Assembly (NCBI GenBank): GCA_902630355.1
Contig: CACOUL010000020.1
Coordinates: forward strand, 1 to 44,339
DNA: 44,339 nt
Source of the DNA: Planctomycetaceae bacterium
GTDB taxonomy: Bacteria; Planctomycetota; Planctomycetia; Pirellulales; UBA7805
Direction of reading: 5' to 3'
The notes under the pieces were generated by a model. That model saw nothing but the letters and a program-made list of their open reading frames with translations, searched no databases and was not told the DNA's origin. Each line of letters begins with the position of its first letter. The stretch's first letter is position 1. The position numbers and the translations under genes were made by a program. Below, piece after piece: positions 37,089 to 44,339 of the stretch.

Positions 37089-37697
37089 ATGTCCGCTCAC
37101 ATTGTCGCACAACTCGAACGGGTGATCTCCGGCGAAGCCGACCACATCTTATTCGGCGCAGACTGCGGGCATCCACCAAAGGTGGTTTTTCCGGGTTCCT
37201 TCCATCCTCTCCATGAGGGACATCGAGAGATTGCGCGGCTTGCCGCAGAGCTTATCGGTCACCCCGTCTATTACGAAATTGCCATTCACAATGTCGACAA
37301 ACCCTCGCTCAGTGTCGAACAGATTATTACTCGCCTCGCCCAGTTTGAAAAAAAGGAAACCGTAGCCGTTACCGGCGCAATGCAATTTTCCCAGAAGGCG
37401 GTGTGTTTTCCACAAACTGTCTTTGCGGTGGGCATCGATACGCTCATTCGCATCGGATCGGTTGCCTATTACGCAACGAAGGAGGACGCTGATTCCGAAG
37501 AAGCGATCTCTCGACGGGATCGCGCCATCGACCGAATTGCCGCCGAGGGATGTCGGTTCCTCGTGTTCGGCCGAAAAGTCGACCAGAAGTTTTGCACATT
37601 GGAAGAACTCGCTCTTCCCCCTGCACTCAATAGCCTCTGTCAATCTGTCCCAGAAAGTGGATTTCGGCAAGATATTTCCTCTTCCGACTTGCGGTAG
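37089..37697 (+). CDS. HxGH-type nucleotidyltransferase-like protein
   Basis: A 202-residue protein of the nucleotidylyltransferase superfamily (the fold of NMN/nicotinate adenylyltransferase and cytidylyltransferases). The active-site motif is clear: KVVFPGSFHPLHEGHREIAR (residues 31-50), where the H-x-G-H His residues bind the phosphates of NTP. Later parts, with FAVGIDTLIRIGSVAYY and RFLVFGRKVD, fit the Rossmann-like core. The C-terminal ISTSR-like motif is not evident. I cannot name the substrate. A similar domain is fused to CinA in some proteins, but here it is alone. The start ATG has no strong ribosome-binding site. Confidence 0.7.
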   Translation: MSAHIVAQLERVISGEADHILFGADCGHPPKVVFPGSFHPLHEGHREIARLAAELIGHPVYYEIAIHNVDKPSLSVEQIITRLAQFEKKETVAVTGAMQFSQKAVCFPQTVFAVGIDTLIRIGSVAYYATKEDADSEEAISRRDRAIDRIAAEGCRFLVFGRKVDQKFCTLEELALPPALNSLCQSVPESGFRQDISSSDLR

Positions 37698-38023
37698 AAA
37701 AGCGAGGCTGGGAATCACCCACTGACCGCCACATCAGAAAGAAGAGGCTCGGAAAGCCGTCGGTGTGATCTTTAAGACGTAAAAGTTTACCCCACTCCCT
37801 CAAACCCCCGACGTAATGCGTGTAGGTCCACATCGATTGGACCCACGGGCACCGCGAATGGTGTAACCCCCTTGGTCAAAATTGGTTGGATCGCCTAGAC
37901 TTTCAAGAAGAGCAGTTTTTATCGCCCTCAGCATTTCACCGGTGTGGTGTTCGCATCGGATGGGCGTCTCACCGCCTGCTTGGTCGCTTCGAGGACAGAA
38001 CCATCACAGATCGTAAAGATGAC
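37698..38023. other. Intergenic region with one inverted repeat
   Basis: About 325 bases before the desaturase-like gene. An inverted repeat, GGTCCA (37825-37830) and TGGACC (37838-37843) around CATCGAT, could be an operator or hairpin. The open frame that would extend the desaturase upstream to 37886 has no membrane or family features. I see no gene. Confidence 0.4.
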
Positions 38024-39199
38024 ATGGGACCGATGATGCGCGAGTCGCGCAAAATTGTGGCCGATCTTCTCCAACCCAAAGCCTGGATTTTTTGGGGCGA
38101 CTTTCTCGTGTGCCTGGTCGTTACCTACACATGTGTGCTTTTTCTTTTTGGACTTGAAAAAGATGCCGCAGAGCTAGGGATGACCGGATATCGCCCGGGA
38201 GTACTGGACGCGGGCCAATGGTGGCAGGCTATCGTCCCCGCATTCATCGTGATGATTGGTTACAAACCTTGGGTTCTTCTGGTCTATCTCGTCGCGGGTT
38301 TCGGACTCCATCGATTGGCCAATTTCATCCACGAGGTTGCACATCTCAACGCACGCAACAGCTTGCCGCTTTTTAGAAAAGCGTGGAACTTGCTCTTCGG
38401 CATTCCCGCGATGATGCCGTCGTATTTCTTTGAGTTTCATATGGGGCACCACAACAATACGATTTACGGTACCCATGTAGACGGTGAATATCTGCCGATC
38501 GGTAGGGGCCCTATCAGGAACGTATTTTTGTTTTTGACGCAGATCTTCGTGCAGCCGGTCTTTGTACTTTTCCGCTTCCTTGTGATCACTCCTATCTCAT
38601 TTTTGAGTCCCGCCATGAGGGACTGGTCGCTCCGAACTTTAAGCTCCTTTGTGTTTAATTTTTCGTATCGGCGAAAGATCACAGGTAGAGATCCTCGTCG
38701 CTGGTGGGCGTTTATGGATCTTGCTTGTAGCATTCGCGCCTGGTTGATCCCGGGACTTGTCATTGTTGGGTTTGTGAGCGGCGGCACATTGGGGACTCCC
38801 TTCTGTCGTATGGCCACGATCCTCGTGCTTGCGGCGATGCCCCTCTCGCTGCATTATTTCCGCTCGCTCACAGCGCATCACTGGACCAACTTGGGTGATC
38901 GCATGAGTTTTCGCGACCAGCTTTACGATTCGGTGGATATTGTGGGCGGCCCGCTCACGGAGTTTGTTTATCCGGTCGGCCTCCGCTACCACGCGTTACA
39001 TCATATGTTTCCAAGCATGCCTTACCACAACTTGGGGATCGCACACCGTCGCCTTATGGCGCAACTTCCGGCCGATTCTCCGTATCGGGACCTGGTCTAT
39101 CCCAGTGTTTATTCGGTACTGAAAGAACTTTTCGAGACCGCGAGAAGGCGAATCCCTCAGCAAGCTGACGCGCAAGGCTCTCCCGCAGAGGCAGCTTAA
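38024..39199 (+). CDS. Fatty-acid-desaturase-family membrane enzyme
   Basis: A 391-residue membrane di-iron protein. Three His clusters are in order: HEVAH in NFIHEVAHLNAR, HMGHHNN and HALHHMF, with a further HYFRSLTAHHW between the last two. These are the iron ligands of the desaturase/hydroxylase superfamily. At least four hydrophobic segments surround them (for example FWGDFLVCLVVTYTCVLFLF near the N-terminus). The substrate may be a fatty acid, sterol-like or carotenoid lipid; nothing in the context decides it. The frame is open from 37886; ATG at 38024 is chosen because residues before it lack family character, but 38033 or 38036 are also possible. A PQQ-type propeller gene follows after 35 bases. 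Confidence 0.8.
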   Translation: MGPMMRESRKIVADLLQPKAWIFWGDFLVCLVVTYTCVLFLFGLEKDAAELGMTGYRPGVLDAGQWWQAIVPAFIVMIGYKPWVLLVYLVAGFGLHRLANFIHEVAHLNARNSLPLFRKAWNLLFGIPAMMPSYFFEFHMGHHNNTIYGTHVDGEYLPIGRGPIRNVFLFLTQIFVQPVFVLFRFLVITPISFLSPAMRDWSLRTLSSFVFNFSYRRKITGRDPRRWWAFMDLACSIRAWLIPGLVIVGFVSGGTLGTPFCRMATILVLAAMPLSLHYFRSLTAHHWTNLGDRMSFRDQLYDSVDIVGGPLTEFVYPVGLRYHALHHMFPSMPYHNLGIAHRRLMAQLPADSPYRDLVYPSVYSVLKELFETARRRIPQQADAQGSPAEAA

Positions 39200-39234
39200 G
39201 AAAAGTCGGACTGTTCTGTTTTTTCAAAAGATCG

Positions 39235-40920
39235 ATGACAGCAGATCAATCTGATCGCAGGGAATCGCAGAAGACCGATCAAACCGCTCACCCGGTGCCC
39301 TCTGCCACTTCGGGAACTCCGCGATGGAATCCTCCGTGGAGCATCTGGGCGGTGATTGCTGCTGGCCTGTTTGTCATCCTCCTGGTGCAAACCACCGACA
39401 TCACGGCAGATCACGCGATTACCAACGTTGCGACCGCCCTCGCCGTTTTTCTTTCGTTCATGAGTTGGGTTGTGTGGTTCTGTCTTTATAGCGCCCAACC
39501 TCGCTGGTTGCGGATGATACCCCTTCTCGTAATCGTTATTTCGATAACGACCTTTTTTGCGTTTTACCGAATCGACCACGTCAGCGGAGAACTCATTCCC
39601 ACATTTGCCCGACGATTTTCCTTTCATCCGGATCAGTTGCTTCCGCTACCGGCCCAATCCGAACCATCAGTTGCCACTGAGATTGCAGACCTAAAGGAAC
39701 GCACTGCGTTTGATTTTCCACAGTTTCTTGGACCCCACCGAACGGCGTCGGTCGACGCGATTCAACTTTCCGACGATTGGGATGAGACGGCACCGCAACA
39801 AATCTGGAAAAGACCGATCGGCGCTGGGTGGTCGGCGTTTTCGGCAGTCAATGGGTACGCGGTGACGATGGAGCAGCGAGGCCCCTTCGAACTGACGACC
39901 TGCTACAATCTGCAAACCGGAGAGATCCTCTGGTCGTATTCCACCGACGCCCGCTATCAAAACAAGCTGGGCGGAATCGGCCCACGGAGTACACCTACCA
40001 TTCACGATGGCAGGGTTTACTCGCTGGGGGTCACTGGAAAACTGCATTGCCTCGACGGAGCGAATGGGCAGGTACTCTGGCAAAAGGATCTTCCCAATGC
40101 TTTCGGCATTACATCGGCAGAAGATGCCGAAAATGTCGACTACGGCAGATCCAATTCTCCGCTCGTCTTCGGCACTTCGGTGATCATTCCAGCGGGAGGT
40201 TCTCAAAGCGAGGACGTATATTCTCTCGTCGCATACGATTTGAAGACGGGCGAAGAACGCTGGCGTGGCGGTGACGCTCAAATCAGCTACAGTTCGCCCT
40301 CATTGGTCGAACTCTGCGGGCGAAAGCAAATCCTCATCGTGAATGAAGAAAGCGTTTCGAGCCACGATCCGCTGACAGGAGAAACCCTTTGGTCGCATCC
40401 GTGGCCGGGCAGCAATTTGGCCAACTCCAATTCCTCCCAGGCTGTCGCGATTGATGGCGACAAAGTACTGCTCTCCAAAGGCTATGGTACGGGGGCCATG
40501 CTTTTGCAGATCACCAAGAACGACCGTTCGCAGTGGAAGGCAGAAGAAATCTGGAAGAAACACAACGTTTTGAGGACAAAATTTGCAAACGTCGTGATCC
40601 GTGGCCCATACACGTTCGGTCTGAGCGATGGAATTTTACAGTGCGTCGAAACGAAAAGCGGTCGCGTCAGGTGGAAAAAAGGCCGCTATGGTCACGGACA
40701 AATCCTTTTGGTGGGAGACAAAATTCTGGTTCTTGCCGAGGACGGGAAGGTTCATCTTGTGGCGGCTGACCCCAAACGACATCAGGAATTGGGGAGTTTT
40801 CAGGCAATCGAAGGAACCTCCTGGAACAATATCTGCCTCTATGGTCCCTATTTGCTCGTCCGCAACTCGCAGGAAGCCGCATGCTATCGGTTGCCGACGA
40901 CGGGCGAGAAGGCGAAATAG
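39235..40920 (+). CDS. Membrane-anchored PQQ/WD-type beta-propeller protein
   Basis: A 561-residue protein. Three hydrophobic helices at about residues 36-55, 64-86 and 95-115 are followed by a large extracytoplasmic propeller from about residue 160. The propeller repeats have the PQQ-type pattern of A-x-D-x-x-T-G-E-x-x-W, seen in YNLQTGEILWSYSTDARYQN, LDGANGQVLWQKDLPNA, YDLKTGEERWRG and DPLTGETLWSHPWPGSNLA. An FLGPHRTASVDA-type opening is common in the planctomycete proteins of this group. Such proteins are often annotated as outer-membrane assembly BamB-like or as PQQ dehydrogenase relatives. No catalytic PQQ residues can be assigned, so it is more likely a scaffold than an enzyme. It is next to the desaturase-like gene and probably cotranscribed. 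Confidence 0.82.
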   Translation: MTADQSDRRESQKTDQTAHPVPSATSGTPRWNPPWSIWAVIAAGLFVILLVQTTDITADHAITNVATALAVFLSFMSWVVWFCLYSAQPRWLRMIPLLVIVISITTFFAFYRIDHVSGELIPTFARRFSFHPDQLLPLPAQSEPSVATEIADLKERTAFDFPQFLGPHRTASVDAIQLSDDWDETAPQQIWKRPIGAGWSAFSAVNGYAVTMEQRGPFELTTCYNLQTGEILWSYSTDARYQNKLGGIGPRSTPTIHDGRVYSLGVTGKLHCLDGANGQVLWQKDLPNAFGITSAEDAENVDYGRSNSPLVFGTSVIIPAGGSQSEDVYSLVAYDLKTGEERWRGGDAQISYSSPSLVELCGRKQILIVNEESVSSHDPLTGETLWSHPWPGSNLANSNSSQAVAIDGDKVLLSKGYGTGAMLLQITKNDRSQWKAEEIWKKHNVLRTKFANVVIRGPYTFGLSDGILQCVETKSGRVRWKKGRYGHGQILLVGDKILVLAEDGKVHLVAADPKRHQELGSFQAIEGTSWNNICLYGPYLLVRNSQEAACYRLPTTGEKAK

Positions 40921-40938
40921 CTCAGCCACTGTCGAACC

Positions 40939-41406
40939 CTAACCGGTAATTTCCACCATCGCTTCCAGCTCAACTGGCACGCCCAGCGGCAGACTCGTCA
41001 CACCCACCGCACTTCGGATGCCGACCCCCTCCTCCTGATCAAAGACATCTCGAAAAAGTTCGCTGCAGCCGTTGATCACCGCCGGTTGCATCGTGAAATC
41101 CGGATCACAATTGACGAAACCGAGCACTTTGACCAACCGCACCACCCGATCGAGCGTACCCAACTCCTCGCGCAAACTCGTCAAAATGGCCAATCCCGCC
41201 GATCTTGCCGCCGCAAACCCGGCATCGAGATCGAGATCGACGCCAACCTTTCCGACAATTAAGTTGCCACTCTCATCGCTCGGCAGGTGTCCGGAGGTCG
41301 CGGCAATATTTCCTGTCACGATCACATTCCGATAGACCCCTTTGGGAACGGCAGGCGGAGGCAACTCGATTCCAAGCGCCTGCAGCCTTTCTTCGTGTGA
41401 CGGCAT
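40939..41406 (-). CDS. RidA/YjgF-family protein
   Basis: A 155-residue member of the RidA/YER057c/UK114 superfamily, whose archetype hydrolyses reactive enamine/imine intermediates such as 2-aminoacrylate. It fits the longer YjgF-like subgroup (MPSHEERLQALGIELPPPA), with IVTGNIAATSGHLP and the closing RSAVGVTSLPLGVPVELEAMV. The key Arg of active RidA appears as the R in GIRSAVG, though that assignment is by eye. ATG at 41406 gives the usual subgroup start. hisG lies 36 bases upstream on the same strand, so it is probably in the histidine transcript. That may link it to handling of reactive by-products. Confidence 0.88.
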   Translation of the reverse strand: MPSHEERLQALGIELPPPAVPKGVYRNVIVTGNIAATSGHLPSDESGNLIVGKVGVDLDLDAGFAAARSAGLAILTSLREELGTLDRVVRLVKVLGFVNCDPDFTMQPAVINGCSELFRDVFDQEEGVGIRSAVGVTSLPLGVPVELEAMVEITG

Positions 41407-41442
41407 CGAGACCACTCTTCTCACAGAATACAAACGGTCAGT

Positions 41443-42324
41443 TCACTCAATCACTTTGTTGAGCGGGTATTCGACAATCCCCTCGGCACCCACCGCACTG
41501 AGGCGCGGAATTATTTCTCTCACCACTGATTCCTCGACAATCGTAACGACAGAAACCCATTCGGCATCCGCCAAATCAGATACGGTCGGTTTTTTCATTG
41601 CCGGCAACAACAAGAGCACTTCTCCTAAATTCTGCTTGGGAACGTTGAGCATGAGTCCCACGCGATCCTCCGCCTTCATCGCTCCCTGCAGGAGCAGAGC
41701 AATGTCATCGATCTTTGCCCGCTTCCAGTCGTCCCGGTATGCATCGTGATTGGCAATCAAACGCGGTGTGCTCTGAAGAACCTCGGCAACGATTCGCAAA
41801 TTATTTGCTCTTAGCGAGCTGCCTGTTTCTGTAACTTCGACAATTGCGTCAGCAAGTTTCGGGGGCTTCACCTCGGTGGCACCCCAGCTAAATTCGACAT
41901 TCGCTTCCACCCCGTGCTGCTCGAGAAACCGGGTGGTCAGACCGACGGCCTCGGTGGCAATCCGTGCGCCATTCAGATCTTGTACCGATTGGACGGGCGA
42001 ATCGTTCGGCACGCAAAGAACCCACCGGACCGGGCGGCGACTCACTTTAGAAAATACAAGCTCGCTCACCTCGTGCACATCGGCACCGGTCTCCATGATC
42101 CAGTCGTGACCGGTTAATCCGGCATCCAACACGCCGGCCGCAACATAGCGAGCCATTTCTTGCGCCCGGATGAGCAAACATTCAATCTCATCGTCATCGA
42201 TCGTTGGCACATAGCTTCGAGATCGAAAAGAAATCTTGTAACCGGCCCTGCGAAAAAGCTCCCCGGTCGCCTCCTGAAGACTTCCCGCGGGAATCCCCAG
42301 TTTTAATATATTTCCACCGCTCAT
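41443..42324 (-). CDS. hisG: ATP phosphoribosyltransferase, long form
   Basis: HisG catalyses the first step of histidine synthesis, ATP plus PRPP to phosphoribosyl-ATP. The 293 residues correspond to the long form with a C-terminal regulatory domain (from about residue 215, [20 protein letters not shown]). The catalytic half has [45 protein letters not shown] and [17 protein letters not shown] for the PRPP site. The long form is usually feedback-inhibited by histidine. The start overlaps the hisI stop (ATGA), so the two are translationally coupled. Confidence 0.96.
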   Translation of the reverse strand: MSGGNILKLGIPAGSLQEATGELFRRAGYKISFRSRSYVPTIDDDEIECLLIRAQEMARYVAAGVLDAGLTGHDWIMETGADVHEVSELVFSKVSRRPVRWVLCVPNDSPVQSVQDLNGARIATEAVGLTTRFLEQHGVEANVEFSWGATEVKPPKLADAIVEVTETGSSLRANNLRIVAEVLQSTPRLIANHDAYRDDWKRAKIDDIALLLQGAMKAEDRVGLMLNVPKQNLGEVLLLLPAMKKPTVSDLADAEWVSVVTIVEESVVREIIPRLSAVGAEGIVEYPLNKVIE

Positions 42325-42728
42325 TTGCGATAAACCTCCTTCGGGTCAAACACCCGTTCTCCCACAACCTCAAGACCCTCGGGGGTTTTTCTCCGGTAGA
42401 AGCAACTGCGATAACCGCGGTGACATGCCGCGCCACCGATTTGTCGTACCTTCAACAGAAGCGTATCGCGATCACAGTCGAAATAGACCGAATCGACCTC
42501 CTGGACATTGCCACTCTCCTCGCCTTTTCTCCACAGTTTTCCCCGCGATCGACTGAAGTAGACGGCACGACCCACGCGCAGGGTTTCCTCGTAACTCTCG
42601 CGATTCATGTAGGCGAGCATCAACACCTCTCCCGTTTCAACATCCTGGGCGATTGCCGGAAGCAGGCCATCCTGCCCCTTGGAAAAATCGGGGAAATCTT
42701 CTGTTTCGGATGTCTCTGAAGTGTCCAT
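42321..42728 (-). CDS. hisI: Phosphoribosyl-AMP cyclohydrolase
   Basis: A monofunctional HisI of 135 residues that opens the purine ring of PR-AMP in the third step of histidine synthesis. It has [48 protein letters not shown] (Mg-binding Asp/Cys cluster) and [16 protein letters not shown] with the zinc Cys pair. No HisE domain is fused. The frame is open to a TTG at 42749, but ATG at 42728 is taken as start, although its Shine-Dalgarno is weak. It heads the hisI-hisG-RidA run. Confidence 0.96.
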   Translation of the reverse strand: MDTSETSETEDFPDFSKGQDGLLPAIAQDVETGEVLMLAYMNRESYEETLRVGRAVYFSRSRGKLWRKGEESGNVQEVDSVYFDCDRDTLLLKVRQIGGAACHRGYRSCFYRRKTPEGLEVVGERVFDPKEVYRK

Positions 42729-42907
42729 AGGATTCGATCTATCACACAATCGGCAAGGGAGTTAGGCTTTAGTACCCCTCCAGCATAACCTCCACGAAAA
42801 GCCGAAACTAGGTGGGCTTTTGCCGGTCAGCCCGACCAACACACACACGCGACAGAGACCGCTGTGACCGCCACGCGGCGAAATGGAGTCAACCGAGGAA
42901 CATTGCC

Positions 42908-43675
42908 ATGCAGTTACAAGATCGTTCTTTCCTGATCACAGGCGGAGCTTCAGGCCTCGGAGCCGCTTGCTGTCGGGAACTGGTGACCGCAGGCGCGCGG
43001 GTGACGATTGTCGATATGGACGAGAACGGGGCCGAGAACCTGCTCGCCGAGTGCCCCACCGGCGTTCGATTTATCCGGACCGACGTCTGCGATCCGGAAC
43101 AGATGAAGGCCGCGATAGACTCGTGTGTCGAGTGGCACGGCCCCCTGCATGGAGTGATCACCTGCGCCGGTATCCTTCGCGGAGCGCGCGTGGTCGGACG
43201 CCAATCACCCCACGACCTGGAACTTTTTCGGCAAGTTGTCGATGTCAACTTGATCGGAACATTCAACGCAGTACGACTCGGCGCCACGGCAATCGCAGAT
43301 TCACCCCTCGAGCAGGAAAATGAGCGGGGGATCATTTTAATGACCGCCTCCATCGCTGCCTGGGAAGGACAGATCGGTCAAGCGGCTTACTCGGCAGCAA
43401 AGGGAGGTGTCGCCAGCATGACGTTGCCCATGGCCCGCGAATTAGGTCAACATGGCATTCGCGTCGTTTCGATCGCACCCGGCATTTTCGACACCCCTAT
43501 GATGCAAGCCGTGAGCCCCGAGCTTCGAAAATCTCTGGAAGCTCAAATTCCCTATCCCCCGCGATTTGGGCGACCCGATGAATTTGCACAACTGGCAAGG
43601 CAAATCATTGAAAACCGGATGATCAATGGCACCGTACTCCGCCTGGACGCCGGAATCCGGATGCAGGCCAAGTAG
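42908..43675 (+). CDS. HSD10-like short-chain dehydrogenase
   Basis: An SDR of 255 residues with the NAD-binding TGGASGLGAA, DVCDPEQM and TCAGI motifs, the catalytic Ser in MTASIAAWEGQIGQAAY and Y-x-x-x-K in YSAAKGG. The run from GQIGQAAYSAAKGGVASMTL to RVVSIAPGIFDTPMM is very close to the 17-beta-HSD10 / 3-hydroxyacyl-CoA dehydrogenase type 2 group, so fatty-acid beta-oxidation or branched acyl-CoA turnover is the likely role. ATG at 42908 is chosen because the frame before it (from 42812) has no SDR character and GAGGA lies upstream. Confidence 0.9.
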   Translation: MQLQDRSFLITGGASGLGAACCRELVTAGARVTIVDMDENGAENLLAECPTGVRFIRTDVCDPEQMKAAIDSCVEWHGPLHGVITCAGILRGARVVGRQSPHDLELFRQVVDVNLIGTFNAVRLGATAIADSPLEQENERGIILMTASIAAWEGQIGQAAYSAAKGGVASMTLPMARELGQHGIRVVSIAPGIFDTPMMQAVSPELRKSLEAQIPYPPRFGRPDEFAQLARQIIENRMINGTVLRLDAGIRMQAK

Positions 43676-43706
43676 CCGTAGAACAATCGTGCGACCGGTC
43701 GCTGGC

Positions 43707-44339
43707 TCAGAACCACCCGCGTTCTGAATACCAGTCGACCGTTTCCTGGATTCGCTGCTCGAGCGACGCCGCCGGTTTGAAACCAAGTTCTTGCTTAATG
43801 CGCTCCGCAGAGCAAACCCAACTTCCCGCCACGCCCTCCCGCGCCTTATCGAGAGAAAAGACGCTGGCACGCCCCCGCAAGCGGGCCAACGCACTCGCTA
43901 TCCCTCCTGCCGTGCAAGCGATCATGTCGGGCACGGGTAACTTGACCACGTGATCTTTGCCCATCGCGTTGCCGATCATATCCCCGAGTTGACTGTATCT
44001 GGGTGTTGCATCGTCGCAGACAAAGTAGCATCCCTGTCGAAAGCTCTCCTCAGTCGCATCGCGCACATCGACGCGCGTTCCCCGATCGGCGACTAGCATA
44101 ATCCCGTCTGCCAAATCTTTTGCATGGACCAACGATATTTTCCGACGATGTCGCATCCCGGGGACCGGATGGACACCAAATCGCTTGACGGGACGAAACA
44201 AGTAAAACCCACTGCGGTCGCCACCACCGAACACAAAGGGTGGTCGCAGAATAGTTGTCGGCACGCGATCAGCAAAAGATGCGGCAGCCAACTCCCCAGA
44301 ACGTTTACTCCGACCGTAGTGGGAAACCGGTCTCACCCC
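43707..44339 (-). CDS. NAD-dependent epimerase/dehydratase, C-terminal part (start beyond window)
   Basis: The last 210 residues of an extended SDR, running off the right edge. The visible part starts just before the active-site Tyr-x-x-x-Lys (HYGRSKRSGE) and includes ILRPPFVFGGGDRSG, the usual RPPxVYGxGD segment, and a Rossmann/substrate domain ending in ELGFKPAASLEQRIQETVDW. This fits a nucleotide-sugar or 3-beta-HSD-like epimerase/dehydratase. The GTG at 44334-44336 is internal, not the start. Without the N-terminus, the substrate cannot be told. Confidence 0.85.
   Translation of the reverse strand, partial: GVRPVSHYGRSKRSGELAAASFADRVPTTILRPPFVFGGGDRSGFYLFRPVKRFGVHPVPGMRHRRKISLVHAKDLADGIMLVADRGTRVDVRDATEESFRQGCYFVCDDATPRYSQLGDMIGNAMGKDHVVKLPVPDMIACTAGGIASALARLRGRASVFSLDKAREGVAGSWVCSAERIKQELGFKPAASLEQRIQETVDWYSERGWF

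Noticed and set aside
43691-43702. Palindrome GCGACCGGTCGC between the SDR and epimerase stops
   Set aside because: Too short and tight to form a convincing terminator hairpin, with no T tract; such palindromes are frequent by chance.
1-44339. Mobile elements, CRISPR arrays, origins
   Set aside because: No transposase, integrase, terminal repeats, spaced direct repeats or DnaA-box cluster were seen. The gene content is mostly core.

Overview
This is a 44.3 kb piece of a bacterial chromosome that reads as Planctomycetota, most likely a Pirellulales-type organism. The placement is inference from several features: an EF-Tu with an aberrant switch I, an EF-Ts lacking the usual TDFVA motif, a divergent EF-G, a sigma-70 protein with a long helix-turn-helix-bearing N-terminus, several secreted proteins without recognisable domains, and a degenerate sulfatase-like protein. 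Base composition is moderately GC-rich and even. I see no insertion sequence, prophage, CRISPR array or replication origin.

Layout. Positions 1-3.9 kb hold the end of tsaB, a UPF0104/LPG-synthase-like membrane protein, tRNA-Ala(GGC), a secreted protein, rdgB and a small membrane protein, closed by an intrinsic terminator. Positions 4.1-8.7 kb hold the translation/nucleotide run rpsB-tsf-pyrH-frr followed by a PhoX-family protein. Positions 8.7-11.8 kb hold, on the minus strand, two secreted proteins of unknown function and cutA. Positions 12.4-14.1 kb hold the sigma factor with extra helix-turn-helix segments. Positions 14.4-32.4 kb are one long plus-strand gene-expression block: tRNA-Thr(UGU), Tyr(GUA), Gly(UCC), Thr(GGU), tuf, tRNA-Trp(CCA), secE, nusG, rplK, rplA, rplJ, rplL, rpoB, rpoC, rpsL, rpsG, fusA. 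The first four tRNAs and tuf have the same order and anticodons as E. coli thrU-tyrU-glyT-thrT-tufB. Stem-loops sit at likely control points: after nusG, between rplL and rpoB, before rpsL and just before fusA.

Positions 32.4-36.8 kb are a minus-strand run: tkt, a sulfatase-like pseudoenzyme, a lipoprotein MsrB, a possible 51-residue membrane peptide, a possible 14-residue Cys-ending peptide with an ideal Shine-Dalgarno sequence, and an intrinsic terminator facing fusA. Positions 37.1-40.9 kb (plus strand) hold an HxGH nucleotidyltransferase, a fatty-acid-desaturase-family membrane protein and a membrane-anchored PQQ-type beta-propeller. Positions 40.9-42.7 kb (minus strand) hold hisI-hisG and a RidA-family gene. 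Positions 42.9 kb to the end hold an HSD10-like SDR and the C-terminal part of an NAD-dependent epimerase cut by the window edge.

Most of the window is core information processing. The less ordinary material is the set of altered translation-factor motifs (EF-Tu, EF-Ts, EF-G), the extensions on NusG and RpoC, the modular sigma factor, and the hairpin-dense strip between fusA and msrB with its tiny reading frame. No clearly new multi-gene system was found.
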